Assembly (NCBI GenBank): GCA_030636255.1 | Contig: DAOVXH010000059.1 | Location: 1-9,474, forward strand | DNA from: Methanomassiliicoccales archaeon | GTDB taxonomy: Archaea > Thermoplasmatota > Thermoplasmata > SG8-5 | Direction of reading: 5' to 3' | Length of the DNA stretch: 9,474 bases | Part shown: one piece after another, positions 1 through 5,995 of the stretch | How positions within the stretch are numbered: the first letter of the stretch is position 1 | Layout: each line of letters starts with the position of its first letter | Program-made: the position numbers and the translations under genes | Notes under the pieces: model-generated | The model's database searches: none | Seen by the model: only the letters and a program-made list of their open reading frames with translations | What the model was told of the DNA's origin: nothing

Positions 1-1
1 A

Positions 2-193
2 ATCAAGCTGGCTCAGGGAGCAATGGCCTACATTCCGCCTGGCTGGGCCCACAGAACCATCAATACTGGAACTGAAGAGTTCATCATGATGGCAGTATAT
101 CCAGAAACTTCTGGCCATGACTATGGCTCAATTCAGGAAAAAGGTTTTATCAGACGGGTTTTTGACATTGATGGGCAAGTTCAAGTTATTTAA
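2..193 (+). CDS. pgiA: Cupin-type (archaeal) glucose-6-phosphate isomerase, C-terminal part
   Basis: Partial gene: the 5' part lies left of the window, and about 63 codons remain before a TAA at 191-193. The visible protein contains YIPPGWAHRTINTG and VYPETSGHDYGSI, which match the end of the archaeal cupin phosphoglucose isomerase family. That family interconverts glucose 6-phosphate and fructose 6-phosphate in the cytosol using a metal held by cupin histidines. The WAHR segment belongs to the second cupin motif, and the HDYG segment is a family hallmark. The rest of the metal site is outside the window. The gene is tail-to-tail with the tRNA-Gln gene 30 bases away. A short T run directly after the stop (194-197) may help end transcription. 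I identified the family from remembered motifs; no alignment was run. Confidence 0.85.
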   Translation: MKLAQGAMAYIPPGWAHRTINTGTEEFIMMAVYPETSGHDYGSIQEKGFIRRVFDIDGQVQVI

Positions 194-208
194 TTTTCAC
201 TCCGGTTT

Positions 209-215
209 AAAAAAA
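209..215 (-). terminator. Oligo-T terminator of the tRNA-Gln gene
   Basis: Seven consecutive A on the plus strand read as T7 on the minus strand, 8 bases past the 3' end of the tRNA. Archaeal RNA polymerase commonly terminates at such T tracts without needing a hairpin, and none is obvious here. Confidence 0.55.
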
Positions 216-222
216 TGAAGAT

Positions 223-293
223 AGTCCTGGGCGGATTTGAACCGACGTCGCAGGCTCCAAAGGCCCGCATGATAACCGCTACACCACAGGACT
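223..293 (-). tRNA. tRNA-Gln (anticodon TTG)
   Basis: The 71-nt gene folds as a cloverleaf on the minus strand. The acceptor stem is a perfect 7 bp (AGTCCTG with CAGGACT). The D arm is GTGT-AGCGGTTA-TCAT. The anticodon stem CGGGC/GCCTG has one G-T pair. The anticodon loop is CTTTGGA, giving TTG (plus-strand bases 258-260), which reads CAA and, by wobble, CAG. The variable loop is 4 nt and the T loop is TTCAAAT. There is no intron, and CCA is not encoded, so it must be added by nucleotidyltransferase. The T stem (GTCGG with CCGCC) carries one T-C mismatch at pair 50-64, which is unusual. The gene is divergent from the zinc-ribbon gene and convergent with pgiA. Confidence 0.95.
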
Positions 294-327
294 ATAATGT
301 TTTACGAATCGAACAGTTCATCACGGT

Positions 328-362
328 TTAGTTTAGATAATTTTCCCTCCCTAACCTTAAAT
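328..362. promoter_or_regulatory. Promoter region between tRNA-Gln and the zinc-ribbon gene
   Basis: The 92-base divergent gap holds two AT-rich stretches. TTAAAT at 357-362 lies about 24-29 bases before the ATG at 386, which is the right place for a TATA box of a nearly leaderless transcript. The second, GTTTAGATAATTTT (331-344), could serve either strand. For the tRNA on the minus strand it would put the transcription start about 20 bases before the mature 5' end. I cannot decide between these from sequence alone. Confidence 0.35.
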
Positions 363-385
363 CCCAAAACCCCTTATCATCTTCA

Positions 386-685
386 ATGGCAGACCTTATG
401 TCTAAGGGAGAGAGCAAGCCTGACATTGACAGCAGCCTGAAAGGGGTTGAATGCCCTTATTGCGGAGGGCAGATGTTGAAAAGCAGAAAATCAATGCTTC
501 AGGGAATTCATGTTTACTGGCAAAAGCCCTGGGGCAGCACCCTGAAAATGGATGAGGCAATTGTTCCATTGGCCTGTACCCAGTGTGGCGGTGTAATTTT
601 GGCATTACGGGATGCCACAAGAATTACAAGGGAGTGGGAGGCACTTCCTGATGAAGATAAGAACAAAATTATCAATGAATATTAA
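386..685 (+). CDS. Small zinc-ribbon protein of unknown function
   Basis: A 99-residue protein with two knuckles, CPYCGG (residues 23-28) and CTQCGG (64-69). The four cysteines C23, C26, C64 and C67 should bind one zinc ion in a ribbon fold. The 35-residue stretch between them contains GIHVYWQKPWGS, with aromatic residues typical of small CPxCG-x(n)-CxxCG proteins. A charged helical tail follows. There is no signal peptide or membrane segment. A TATA-like box about 26 bases upstream favours the ATG at 386 on a leaderless mRNA; an in-frame ATG at 398 is the alternative. The gene lies 67 bases before the STAND-TPR gene on the same strand, so co-transcription is possible. The fold resembles widespread uncharacterised zinc ribbons, but I cannot assign a ligand or partner. 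It could bind nucleic acid or another protein. Confidence 0.75.
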   Translation: MADLMSKGESKPDIDSSLKGVECPYCGGQMLKSRKSMLQGIHVYWQKPWGSTLKMDEAIVPLACTQCGGVILALRDATRITREWEALPDEDKNKIINEY

Positions 686-702
686 GTTGAATTTCTAAAC
701 GA

Positions 703-750
703 ATATCTAAATATACCAACAGCAACATTATACTCATGTTAAAAGGGATA
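703..750 (+). promoter_or_regulatory. Possible promoter and weak ribosome-binding site of the STAND-TPR gene
   Basis: The 67-base gap contains AAATATA at 709-715, which would place a transcription start near 738 and leave a leader of about 15 nt. The leader includes AAAAGGGA (741-748), a poor match to the Shine-Dalgarno consensus. CATTATAC at 726-733 is an alternative TATA element that would give a nearly leaderless transcript. Either would let this gene be transcribed separately from the zinc-ribbon gene. Confidence 0.3.
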
Positions 751-752
751 TT

Positions 753-3700
753 ATGACGCTGACAAATTCCATTCTCATTGAACGGGAAAAAGAGATTCAG
801 ATTTTAGAGGACCTGATAGCTGACGCTGGCAATGAAAAGGGAAATACTATTATCGTCAATGGCCAGGCAGGAATGGGAAAAAGCGTACTTGCTGAAAAAT
901 TCAAATTATTGGCAGCAAAAAATGGTTTTGGCATCCTCACTGGCTCGGCAGATGCCCATACATTGCGTCCATTTCATATTTTTTCTGAGGTGTTCAAGGA
1001 TATTGGTCAGGAACCGCTTCTTCGGGACACAGAACATACTGGCTTCACAAAGGTCTTTGCTGTAAACAAGGCAGGAACGTTAGTTGCAGATGCCTCGCCT
1101 GTTGATGATGATTTGGATTCGGACATATTCGCCGGCATGCTTTCTGCAGTTCAGAATTTCGTCAGGGATAGCTTTGACAGTTCAGGAAGCCAGAGTGCCG
1201 GATTGGGCAGGCTGGAATATGGCGATATGAAAATCATAATAGAGAATGGCCAGAATGTATTTCTTACAGCAGTAATCAGCGGTGAAGAACATCAAAATAT
1301 GAAAAATTCGCTAAGACTGGCTGTAAATGATATTGAAGATAAGTATGGTCATATTATTTCAGAATGGAAAGGCAATATGGACGATATCAAACCGATAGCT
1401 GAGATTGTTGATTCACTGGTGGATACAAAATTCCTTGTTCGAAGAAACCTGGAAGGTGTGAAACTGGATGCTGAAAGGCTGAGAATTTCTGATTCTGTGC
1501 TTGATTCCTTGTCATCAATGGCTGAAAGTAAAAAATTGGCCATAGTGCTTGAGGATATTCATTGGGCTGATGAATCTTCACAGTTTGTTTTGGAATATCT
1601 GGCAAGAAATATTCTTGACAAGAAAATTATAATTCTGGCAACCCTGAGAACCGAGGAAGTTCAAGCGGTTCAGGAAATGCTTGACAAGATGGAAGAGGAG
1701 AATATTTGTCAGAAAATTACCCTTGAAAAATTAGGAAAGTCAGATATAATGACTATCGTGAATGGCAGGTTTGAAAATCATGGCCTTGAAGACAAATTTA
1801 TTGAGCAGCTGGAGAGCCAGTGCGAGGGAAATCCATTCTTCATTCAAGAAATGCTGAACCACATGGTCCAGGAAAATGTGATTTCACTGGTGGAAGGCCA
1901 GCATTTTCTAACTCAAGAGAACTATTCTATTCCAAGAAATATTGAAGAAGTAATTCACCGGCGGCTTGATCTTCTGGAGCCAAATGCCATGGCTATAGCT
2001 GAGTTTATCTCTTGTATTGGCAGGGAATTTGATATGGAAATTCCCATGATCACTGAAATGATTATTGATCCAAAGACCGCATTGCAGAAACTTGAGGGGG
2101 CTGGCATAATTCTGGATGGACAATTTTCACATGCTCTTTTCCAGGAGGTCATTTACAGAGGAATTAATCAGCGCTGGCAGGCAGTTTATCATAAGGACAT
2201 TGGTGAGATCTATGAGAGATTATATGATTCTAATGATGTAACTTATGAACTGGCCAGGCACTTTTCCAGGTCCAGAGAGGCAAGAAAGGGCTTTGAATAT
2301 TGTTCCAGTGCCGGTGAGAAAGCGGAAGTCTCTCTTGCACCTGAACAAGCAGCAGAATATTATGAGCTGGCTATTGGTTGTCTGAAGAACATGAGGGGCA
2401 GCGCTCCAGAGCAGGAAATGGAGCTTTTGACAAGACTTGGGGATGTCTATTCTCTTATTGGGGAATGTGATAAGGCCCTTGAAAGATATGATTCTGCAAT
2501 TGTCATTGGAAAGCAGCCCAAAGAGAAAGTCAGCTTGCACAGAAAGAAGGCCATGGCCTATGAGAGAAAAGCAGAATATGAGAATTGTGAAAAAGAGGCT
2601 GAAAAGGGACTGGCTCTTCTTGGGGATGATATTACTGTGGAAACCATTCAGCTTCTTATTGCCCAGGCAGCTGTAGCCATTAGAACAGGAGGACCAGACA
2701 AGGCAATTGAACTGGCACTAAAGGCATTGGCCCATGCAAAAAGCTGGGGTGATAATAGACTAACTGGCAATGCCCTTCATACCCTGGGTAGCATCTATCT
2801 TGTAAAGGGAGATTTTGGAAATTCTATTAAAATTATGGAAGAGGCAATTAAGACCAGAGAGCTTGTAGGCGATAAAGCAGCAATGGCTGGCTCCCTGAAC
2901 AATCTGGGAGTTTCCTATTACTATTCTGGAAAGGTCAAAGAGGCACTGGAATGCTTTGAAGATTGTTTTGAAGCATATTCCAAGGTCGGAGACAAGTATG
3001 GAATGGCAGCTGCCTTGAACAATCTAGGGGGCTTTACCCAAGACCTTGGAGACCTGGAAAAGGCATTGGACTATCACAAACAAAGCATCAAAATCAAGAA
3101 GGCAATCGGTGATAAATATGGAGTAGCCAGTTCCCTGACAAATATGGGTATTGTACATCGTCGGCTTGGAGATTATGAGAAAGCCCTTGAACTACATATG
3201 GAAGGGCTTGCACTGGCCACTGAAATATCCAATGCCAAGGAAATAATAATTAATATCAATAATCTGGGCGAGGCCTATTTGGAGGTGGGTGAACTTGACA
3301 AGGCCCTAGAAAAATATGAAGAGGGCATAGAGGCCAGCAAGGAAGCTGGAGATGTGCATCAGGAATCTCATGCTATACGGGGAATTGCCAAGGTTCAGAT
3401 TGAGAAATTCAATGGCCAGGAAGCTATTGATTATGCAAAAAAATCACTGGACATTGCTCTGGAAACAAAGAATACTGGAGAAGAATGGCGCTCCAGATAT
3501 ATTCTTGGAAGCGCTTACAGGATCCATGGGGAATTTGACAGGGCCCAGGAAGAGCTGAACAAAAGCACCCAGATACTGCAGGAGACTGGCAGTGGAGAAT
3601 CAGACCCGACAATTATGTTTGAAGAAGCCCTTCTCTATAGGGATATAGGCAAAAAAGAAGAGGCAAAAAAGAAATTCCTGGACTCCAGAGAAAGCTATGA

Positions 3701-3758
3701 ATCCAAGGGCTATGCAATGCTTGTGAAGAAAATTGATGAGGAACTTGAGAAGTTATAA
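753..3758 (+). CDS. STAND/AAA_16-type ATPase with longin-like insertion and C-terminal TPR array
   Basis: A 1001-residue cytosolic protein. The P-loop GQAGMGKS (37-44) is Walker A. Walker B is IVLED (264-268), followed by IHWADES. A sensor-like strand ILATLRTEE spans 294-302. The STAND hallmark GNP is at 359-361 in CEGNPFFIQEM. A winged-helix-like region ends in FSHALFQEVIY (458-468), as in multidomain STAND ATPases. An additional domain at about 98-222 lies between Walker A and Walker B; its pattern (GRLEYGD, IIIENG, then VNDIEDKYG and EWKGNMDDI) resembles longin/roadblock modules. From about 555 onward there are roughly 11 TPRs, the last eight at 40-residue spacing. No transmembrane segment or C-terminal LuxR-type helix-turn-helix is visible. 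By family analogy it is probably an ATP-switched signalling scaffold whose TPRs bind a partner. The partner and output are unknown. The 3' end overlaps the convergent PfkB gene by 6 bp. Confidence 0.9.
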   Translation: MTLTNSILIEREKEIQILEDLIADAGNEKGNTIIVNGQAGMGKSVLAEKFKLLAAKNGFGILTGSADAHTLRPFHIFSEVFKDIGQEPLLRDTEHTGFTKVFAVNKAGTLVADASPVDDDLDSDIFAGMLSAVQNFVRDSFDSSGSQSAGLGRLEYGDMKIIIENGQNVFLTAVISGEEHQNMKNSLRLAVNDIEDKYGHIISEWKGNMDDIKPIAEIVDSLVDTKFLVRRNLEGVKLDAERLRISDSVLDSLSSMAESKKLAIVLEDIHWADESSQFVLEYLARNILDKKIIILATLRTEEVQAVQEMLDKMEEENICQKITLEKLGKSDIMTIVNGRFENHGLEDKFIEQLESQCEGNPFFIQEMLNHMVQENVISLVEGQHFLTQENYSIPRNIEEVIHRRLDLLEPNAMAIAEFISCIGREFDMEIPMITEMIIDPKTALQKLEGAGIILDGQFSHALFQEVIYRGINQRWQAVYHKDIGEIYERLYDSNDVTYELARHFSRSREARKGFEYCSSAGEKAEVSLAPEQAAEYYELAIGCLKNMRGSAPEQEMELLTRLGDVYSLIGECDKALERYDSAIVIGKQPKEKVSLHRKKAMAYERKAEYENCEKEAEKGLALLGDDITVETIQLLIAQAAVAIRTGGPDKAIELALKALAHAKSWGDNRLTGNALHTLGSIYLVKGDFGNSIKIMEEAIKTRELVGDKAAMAGSLNNLGVSYYYSGKVKEALECFEDCFEAYSKVGDKYGMAAALNNLGGFTQDLGDLEKALDYHKQSIKIKKAIGDKYGVASSLTNMGIVHRRLGDYEKALELHMEGLALATEISNAKEIIININNLGEAYLEVGELDKALEKYEEGIEASKEAGDVHQESHAIRGIAKVQIEKFNGQEAIDYAKKSLDIALETKNTGEEWRSRYILGSAYRIHGEFDRAQEELNKSTQILQETGSGESDPTIMFEEALLYRDIGKKEEAKKKFLDSRESYESKGYAMLVKKIDEELEKL
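2775..3758 (+). repeat. Tandem TPR-coding repeats with 120-bp period
   Basis: Within the STAND-TPR gene, segments such as LNNLGVSYYYSGKVKEAL recur with starts near residues 675, 715, 755, 795, 835, 875, 915 and 955. This is a strict 40-residue period rather than the basic 34, as in kinesin-light-chain or MalT-type TPRs. The central units (715-860) are closest to consensus (NNLG, GD or GE, KALE). The outer ones are diverged. The repetition is at protein level and the DNA copies are not identical. Confidence 0.8.
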
Positions 3759-4667
3759 TTTTGAACGCTCTAAAATTTCATCCCAGGTAGGTAGTTTTCC
3801 AACTGGTCCACTAACTTCAATAGCAAAGCTAGCAGCTGCTGCGCCCAGCCATCCGCATTCATCCAGTGTTTTATTTCTGGAAAGGCCAGCATAGAATCCT
3901 GCACGGTATGCGTCTCCTGCGCCAGTTGGGTCTATAACTTCTTTTGGTGCCACGGCTGGAATATTGATTTCTTCGGATTTTGTAAGTATCTGGCTGCCAT
4001 CTTTTCCAAGGGTAATTACCAGCAATTCAACATGCTCCAGAAGCTGCATTTTGTCAGAATAATTCATGTACTTCATTGCCGTGGCCAGTTCATTCTGGTT
4101 CACAAACAGAGCATGGCTCAGGTCCAGAAGTTCTGCAAAAATCTCTGGCGTGTATAGATAATGCAATTCCTGGGCTGGGTCAAAGTAAATTGGTTTGCCA
4201 AGTTCCCTGGCTGCCTGCATTATTCTGCGATAATAGGCCGGTCTTCCTGTGCCAATGTGTATGATTTGACAGGACTCGATTGTGTGGCTGGCAATTGGAA
4301 AATCATCCATCTCTCCCATTGGCCCCTGGTCCATTATGCCGATTTGATTGTTCTCCGGGTCGGTCATGATGCGGCATGTTGGTGTCAGGAATCCGTCCAT
4401 CTCCAGAAGGTCCTGGGTGTCAACACCAGTATTGGAAAATGCATCCTTGAAGTCCTTTGGGAAATCTGTCCCCACAAAGCTTGCCAGGGAGGCTTTCACA
4501 CCCATGCTGGCTGCCATTAGGGCCACATTGGCTCCGGTACCGCCGAAGAAACGTTTTACATTTTCAACCTGGCAGGATGTGTTTGGCTCTGGAAGTTTCT
4601 TAACATCCATTATGTAATCTAAATTTACATGGCCAAATATTCCGACGAAATTTTCTGACTGGCTCAT
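3753..4667 (-). CDS. PfkB/ribokinase-family kinase, probably nucleoside (adenosine) kinase
   Basis: A 304-residue cytosolic enzyme of normal family length. The N-terminal strand GIFGHVNLDYIMD (9-21) and the glycine motif GGTGANVAL (42-50) bind the sugar. The NxxE metal motif is N190-E193 in FVNQNELA. TLGKDGS (219-225) leads to the nucleotide site. The second PfkB signature DPTGAGDAYRAGF (246-258) supplies the anion hole and the catalytic base D252. The ATG at 4667-4665 overlaps the stop of the S-adenosylhomocysteine hydrolase gene as ATGA, which implies translational coupling. The purine-rich end of that gene (GGAAGGGAC) can act as ribosome-binding site. Because the partner gene releases adenosine, adenosine kinase is the likeliest role. 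Family membership is read from the sequence; the substrate is inferred. A ribose or other nucleoside substrate remains possible. Confidence 0.88.
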   Translation of the reverse strand: MSQSENFVGIFGHVNLDYIMDVKKLPEPNTSCQVENVKRFFGGTGANVALMAASMGVKASLASFVGTDFPKDFKDAFSNTGVDTQDLLEMDGFLTPTCRIMTDPENNQIGIMDQGPMGEMDDFPIASHTIESCQIIHIGTGRPAYYRRIMQAARELGKPIYFDPAQELHYLYTPEIFAELLDLSHALFVNQNELATAMKYMNYSDKMQLLEHVELLVITLGKDGSQILTKSEEINIPAVAPKEVIDPTGAGDAYRAGFYAGLSRNKTLDECGWLGAAAASFAIEVSGPVGKLPTWDEILERSKL

Positions 4668-5908
4668 GTCCCTTCCTGCCAGTCATTGAGATAGGAGATT
4701 TGAGCTTCTGTTAGTGAGTCAATCTCAACTCCCAGAGCTTTCATTTTCAGCCTGGCAACTTTCTCGTCCATGTCTGATGGTACATCATAGACCTTTGGCT
4801 GCAACTCATCCTTGTGGGTGATTATCCGTTCTGCGCAACCGGCCTGTATTGCGAAGCTCATGTCCATAATTTCAACTGGATGGCCCTGGCCAACTGCAAG
4901 GTTCACAAGACGACCTTCGCCAAGTAAGTAAACACGTTTGCCATTATTGAGCTTGTACTCCTCAACAAACTCACGAACTATAGTTTTTGATACAGTTATT
5001 TCATCCAAATCTGCCTTACTAATCTCATTATCAAAGTGACCTGAATTTGCAAGTACGCATCCATCCTTGATATCATTGAAATGTTTCTTGCTGACAACAT
5101 CCTTGCATCCTGTTACAGATACAATAAAATCAGCTTCTTTAACAGCTTCTGACATTGGCATGACCCTGAAGCCGTCCATTCTGGCTTCAACTGCCTTAAC
5201 TGGATCGATTTCTGTGACTATGACATTGGCTCCAAGGCCCTGTGCCCGCATTGCAATTCCACGGCCGCACCAGCCATAGCCAGCAACCACGAATATATTT
5301 CCTGCAATGGTCAAATTGGTTGCTGTGAGAACCCCGTCAAAGGTTGACTGGCCTGTGCCGTACCTATTGTCAAAAAGATACTTCATCTGGGCATTGTTAA
5401 CTGCAAAAACCGGATATTCCAGCTTACCTTCGGCCTCCATTGCCTTGAGCCGGATGATTCCTGTGGTTGTCTCCTCGTTTCCGCCAATAACTCTGGCCAG
5501 CTTGTCTCTGTGACTTGTGTGAAGTAAGTATATCAGATCGCCGCCGTCATCAATTGTGAGTTCAGGGTCAATGGCCAGTACATTTTCTAAATTTGAATAG
5601 TACTCATCGCGGTCTTCACCCTTCTTGGCATATGTCTCAAGGCCATATTCTTCATTTAATGCAAGGGCAACAGAATCATCTGTAGAGAGAGGATTACAAC
5701 TTGCCAATCGTACTTTTGCACCGGCTTCCTGCAAAGTAAGCGCCAAGATTCCTGTCTTGGCCTCTACATGTAATGCCATTCCAATCTTCAGGCCGTCCAG
5801 TGTGCCATTATCCTTTATCTCTTGGCCTATCTGATTTAGAACATCCATGTGGGTCCTTGCCCATTCCAGTCTGTCTATTCCTTTTCTGAGTAATTGCTGG
5901 TCGTTCAA
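4664..5908 (-). CDS. ahcY: S-adenosylhomocysteine hydrolase (adenosylhomocysteinase), TTG start
   Basis: A 414-residue NAD-dependent enzyme that cleaves S-adenosylhomocysteine to adenosine and homocysteine, relieving product inhibition of methyltransferases. Visible motifs are LHVEAKT with H47 and T52, the acidic pair D120-D121 in TIDDGGDL, NEETTTG (144-150), K176 and D180 in MKYLFDNRYGTGQS, the NAD-binding GYGWCGRG (210-217), GHFDNE with H291, and GHPVEIMDMSFA with H343. The C terminus LNDWQEGT matches the short prokaryotic/archaeal form, which lacks the KPxxYRY-type tail of eukaryotic enzymes. The start is TTG at 5908-5906: no in-frame ATG lies between the upstream TAA (5929-5927) and this codon, and the next Met (M21) would cut into the conserved N-terminal helix. 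GGTG 5 nt upstream is a plausible Shine-Dalgarno core. Some archaeal homologues prefer S-inosylhomocysteine, which sequence reading cannot exclude. Confidence 0.95.
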   Translation of the reverse strand: MNDQQLLRKGIDRLEWARTHMDVLNQIGQEIKDNGTLDGLKIGMALHVEAKTGILALTLQEAGAKVRLASCNPLSTDDSVALALNEEYGLETYAKKGEDRDEYYSNLENVLAIDPELTIDDGGDLIYLLHTSHRDKLARVIGGNEETTTGIIRLKAMEAEGKLEYPVFAVNNAQMKYLFDNRYGTGQSTFDGVLTATNLTIAGNIFVVAGYGWCGRGIAMRAQGLGANVIVTEIDPVKAVEARMDGFRVMPMSEAVKEADFIVSVTGCKDVVSKKHFNDIKDGCVLANSGHFDNEISKADLDEITVSKTIVREFVEEYKLNNGKRVYLLGEGRLVNLAVGQGHPVEIMDMSFAIQAGCAERIITHKDELQPKVYDVPSDMDEKVARLKMKALGVEIDSLTEAQISYLNDWQEGT

Positions 5909-5934
5909 ACTAACACCGGGTTCGCATTAGCTTG

Positions 5935-5950
5935 TAAAATATAATATTAT
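5935..5950 (-). promoter_or_regulatory. TATA-box region for the ahcY-pfkB operon
   Basis: Read on the minus strand the stretch is ATAATATTATATTTTA, a strong TATA-like element about 35 bases before the TTG start. It predicts a transcription start near 5917 and a leader of roughly 10 nt. That leader is too short for an S-adenosylhomocysteine riboswitch. Confidence 0.5.
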
Positions 5951-5955
5951 CTAGA

Positions 5956-5973
5956 GTTATTTCCAAAAATAAC
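5956..5973. promoter_or_regulatory. Perfect inverted repeat upstream of the ahcY TATA region
   Basis: GTTATTT-CCAA-AAATAAC has 7-bp arms and a 4-base spacer. It sits a few bases upstream of the TATA-like element of ahcY, where archaeal activators or repressors often bind as dimers. On the minus strand it also supplies a T5 stretch downstream of the GTPase gene, so a role in termination is an alternative. Confidence 0.45.
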
Positions 5974-5994
5974 CATTCGGGCAAAGCCTGAATG
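5962..5994 (-). terminator. Hairpin plus T tract after the GTPase gene
   Basis: One base past the GTPase stop lies an inverted repeat with 9-base arms (5974-5982 and 5986-5994) and a 3-base loop. Minus-strand RNA has one A-C mismatch in the stem; plus-strand RNA would have a G-U pair instead. A T5 stretch (A5 at 5965-5969 on the plus strand) follows within about 5-9 bases. This resembles an intrinsic terminator and separates GTPase transcription from ahcY. Confidence 0.4.
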
Positions 5995-5995
5995 T

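Noticed and set aside
2220..2540. A 106-residue minus-strand open frame inside the STAND-TPR gene
   Set aside because: It has no family motif and lies opposite clear TPR-region coding sequence.
2775..3758. A CRISPR array or DNA minisatellite, because of the 120-bp periodicity
   Set aside because: The repeats are conserved in protein only, lie in one continuous reading frame and match TPR units.
4161..4520. A 119-residue plus-strand open frame inside the PfkB gene
   Set aside because: It is antisense to a gene with full PfkB motifs and has no recognisable domain or start signal. It is most likely a shadow of the real coding frame.
5909..5955. An S-adenosylhomocysteine riboswitch upstream of ahcY
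   Set aside because: The predicted leader is only about 10 nt and the conserved riboswitch core is absent.
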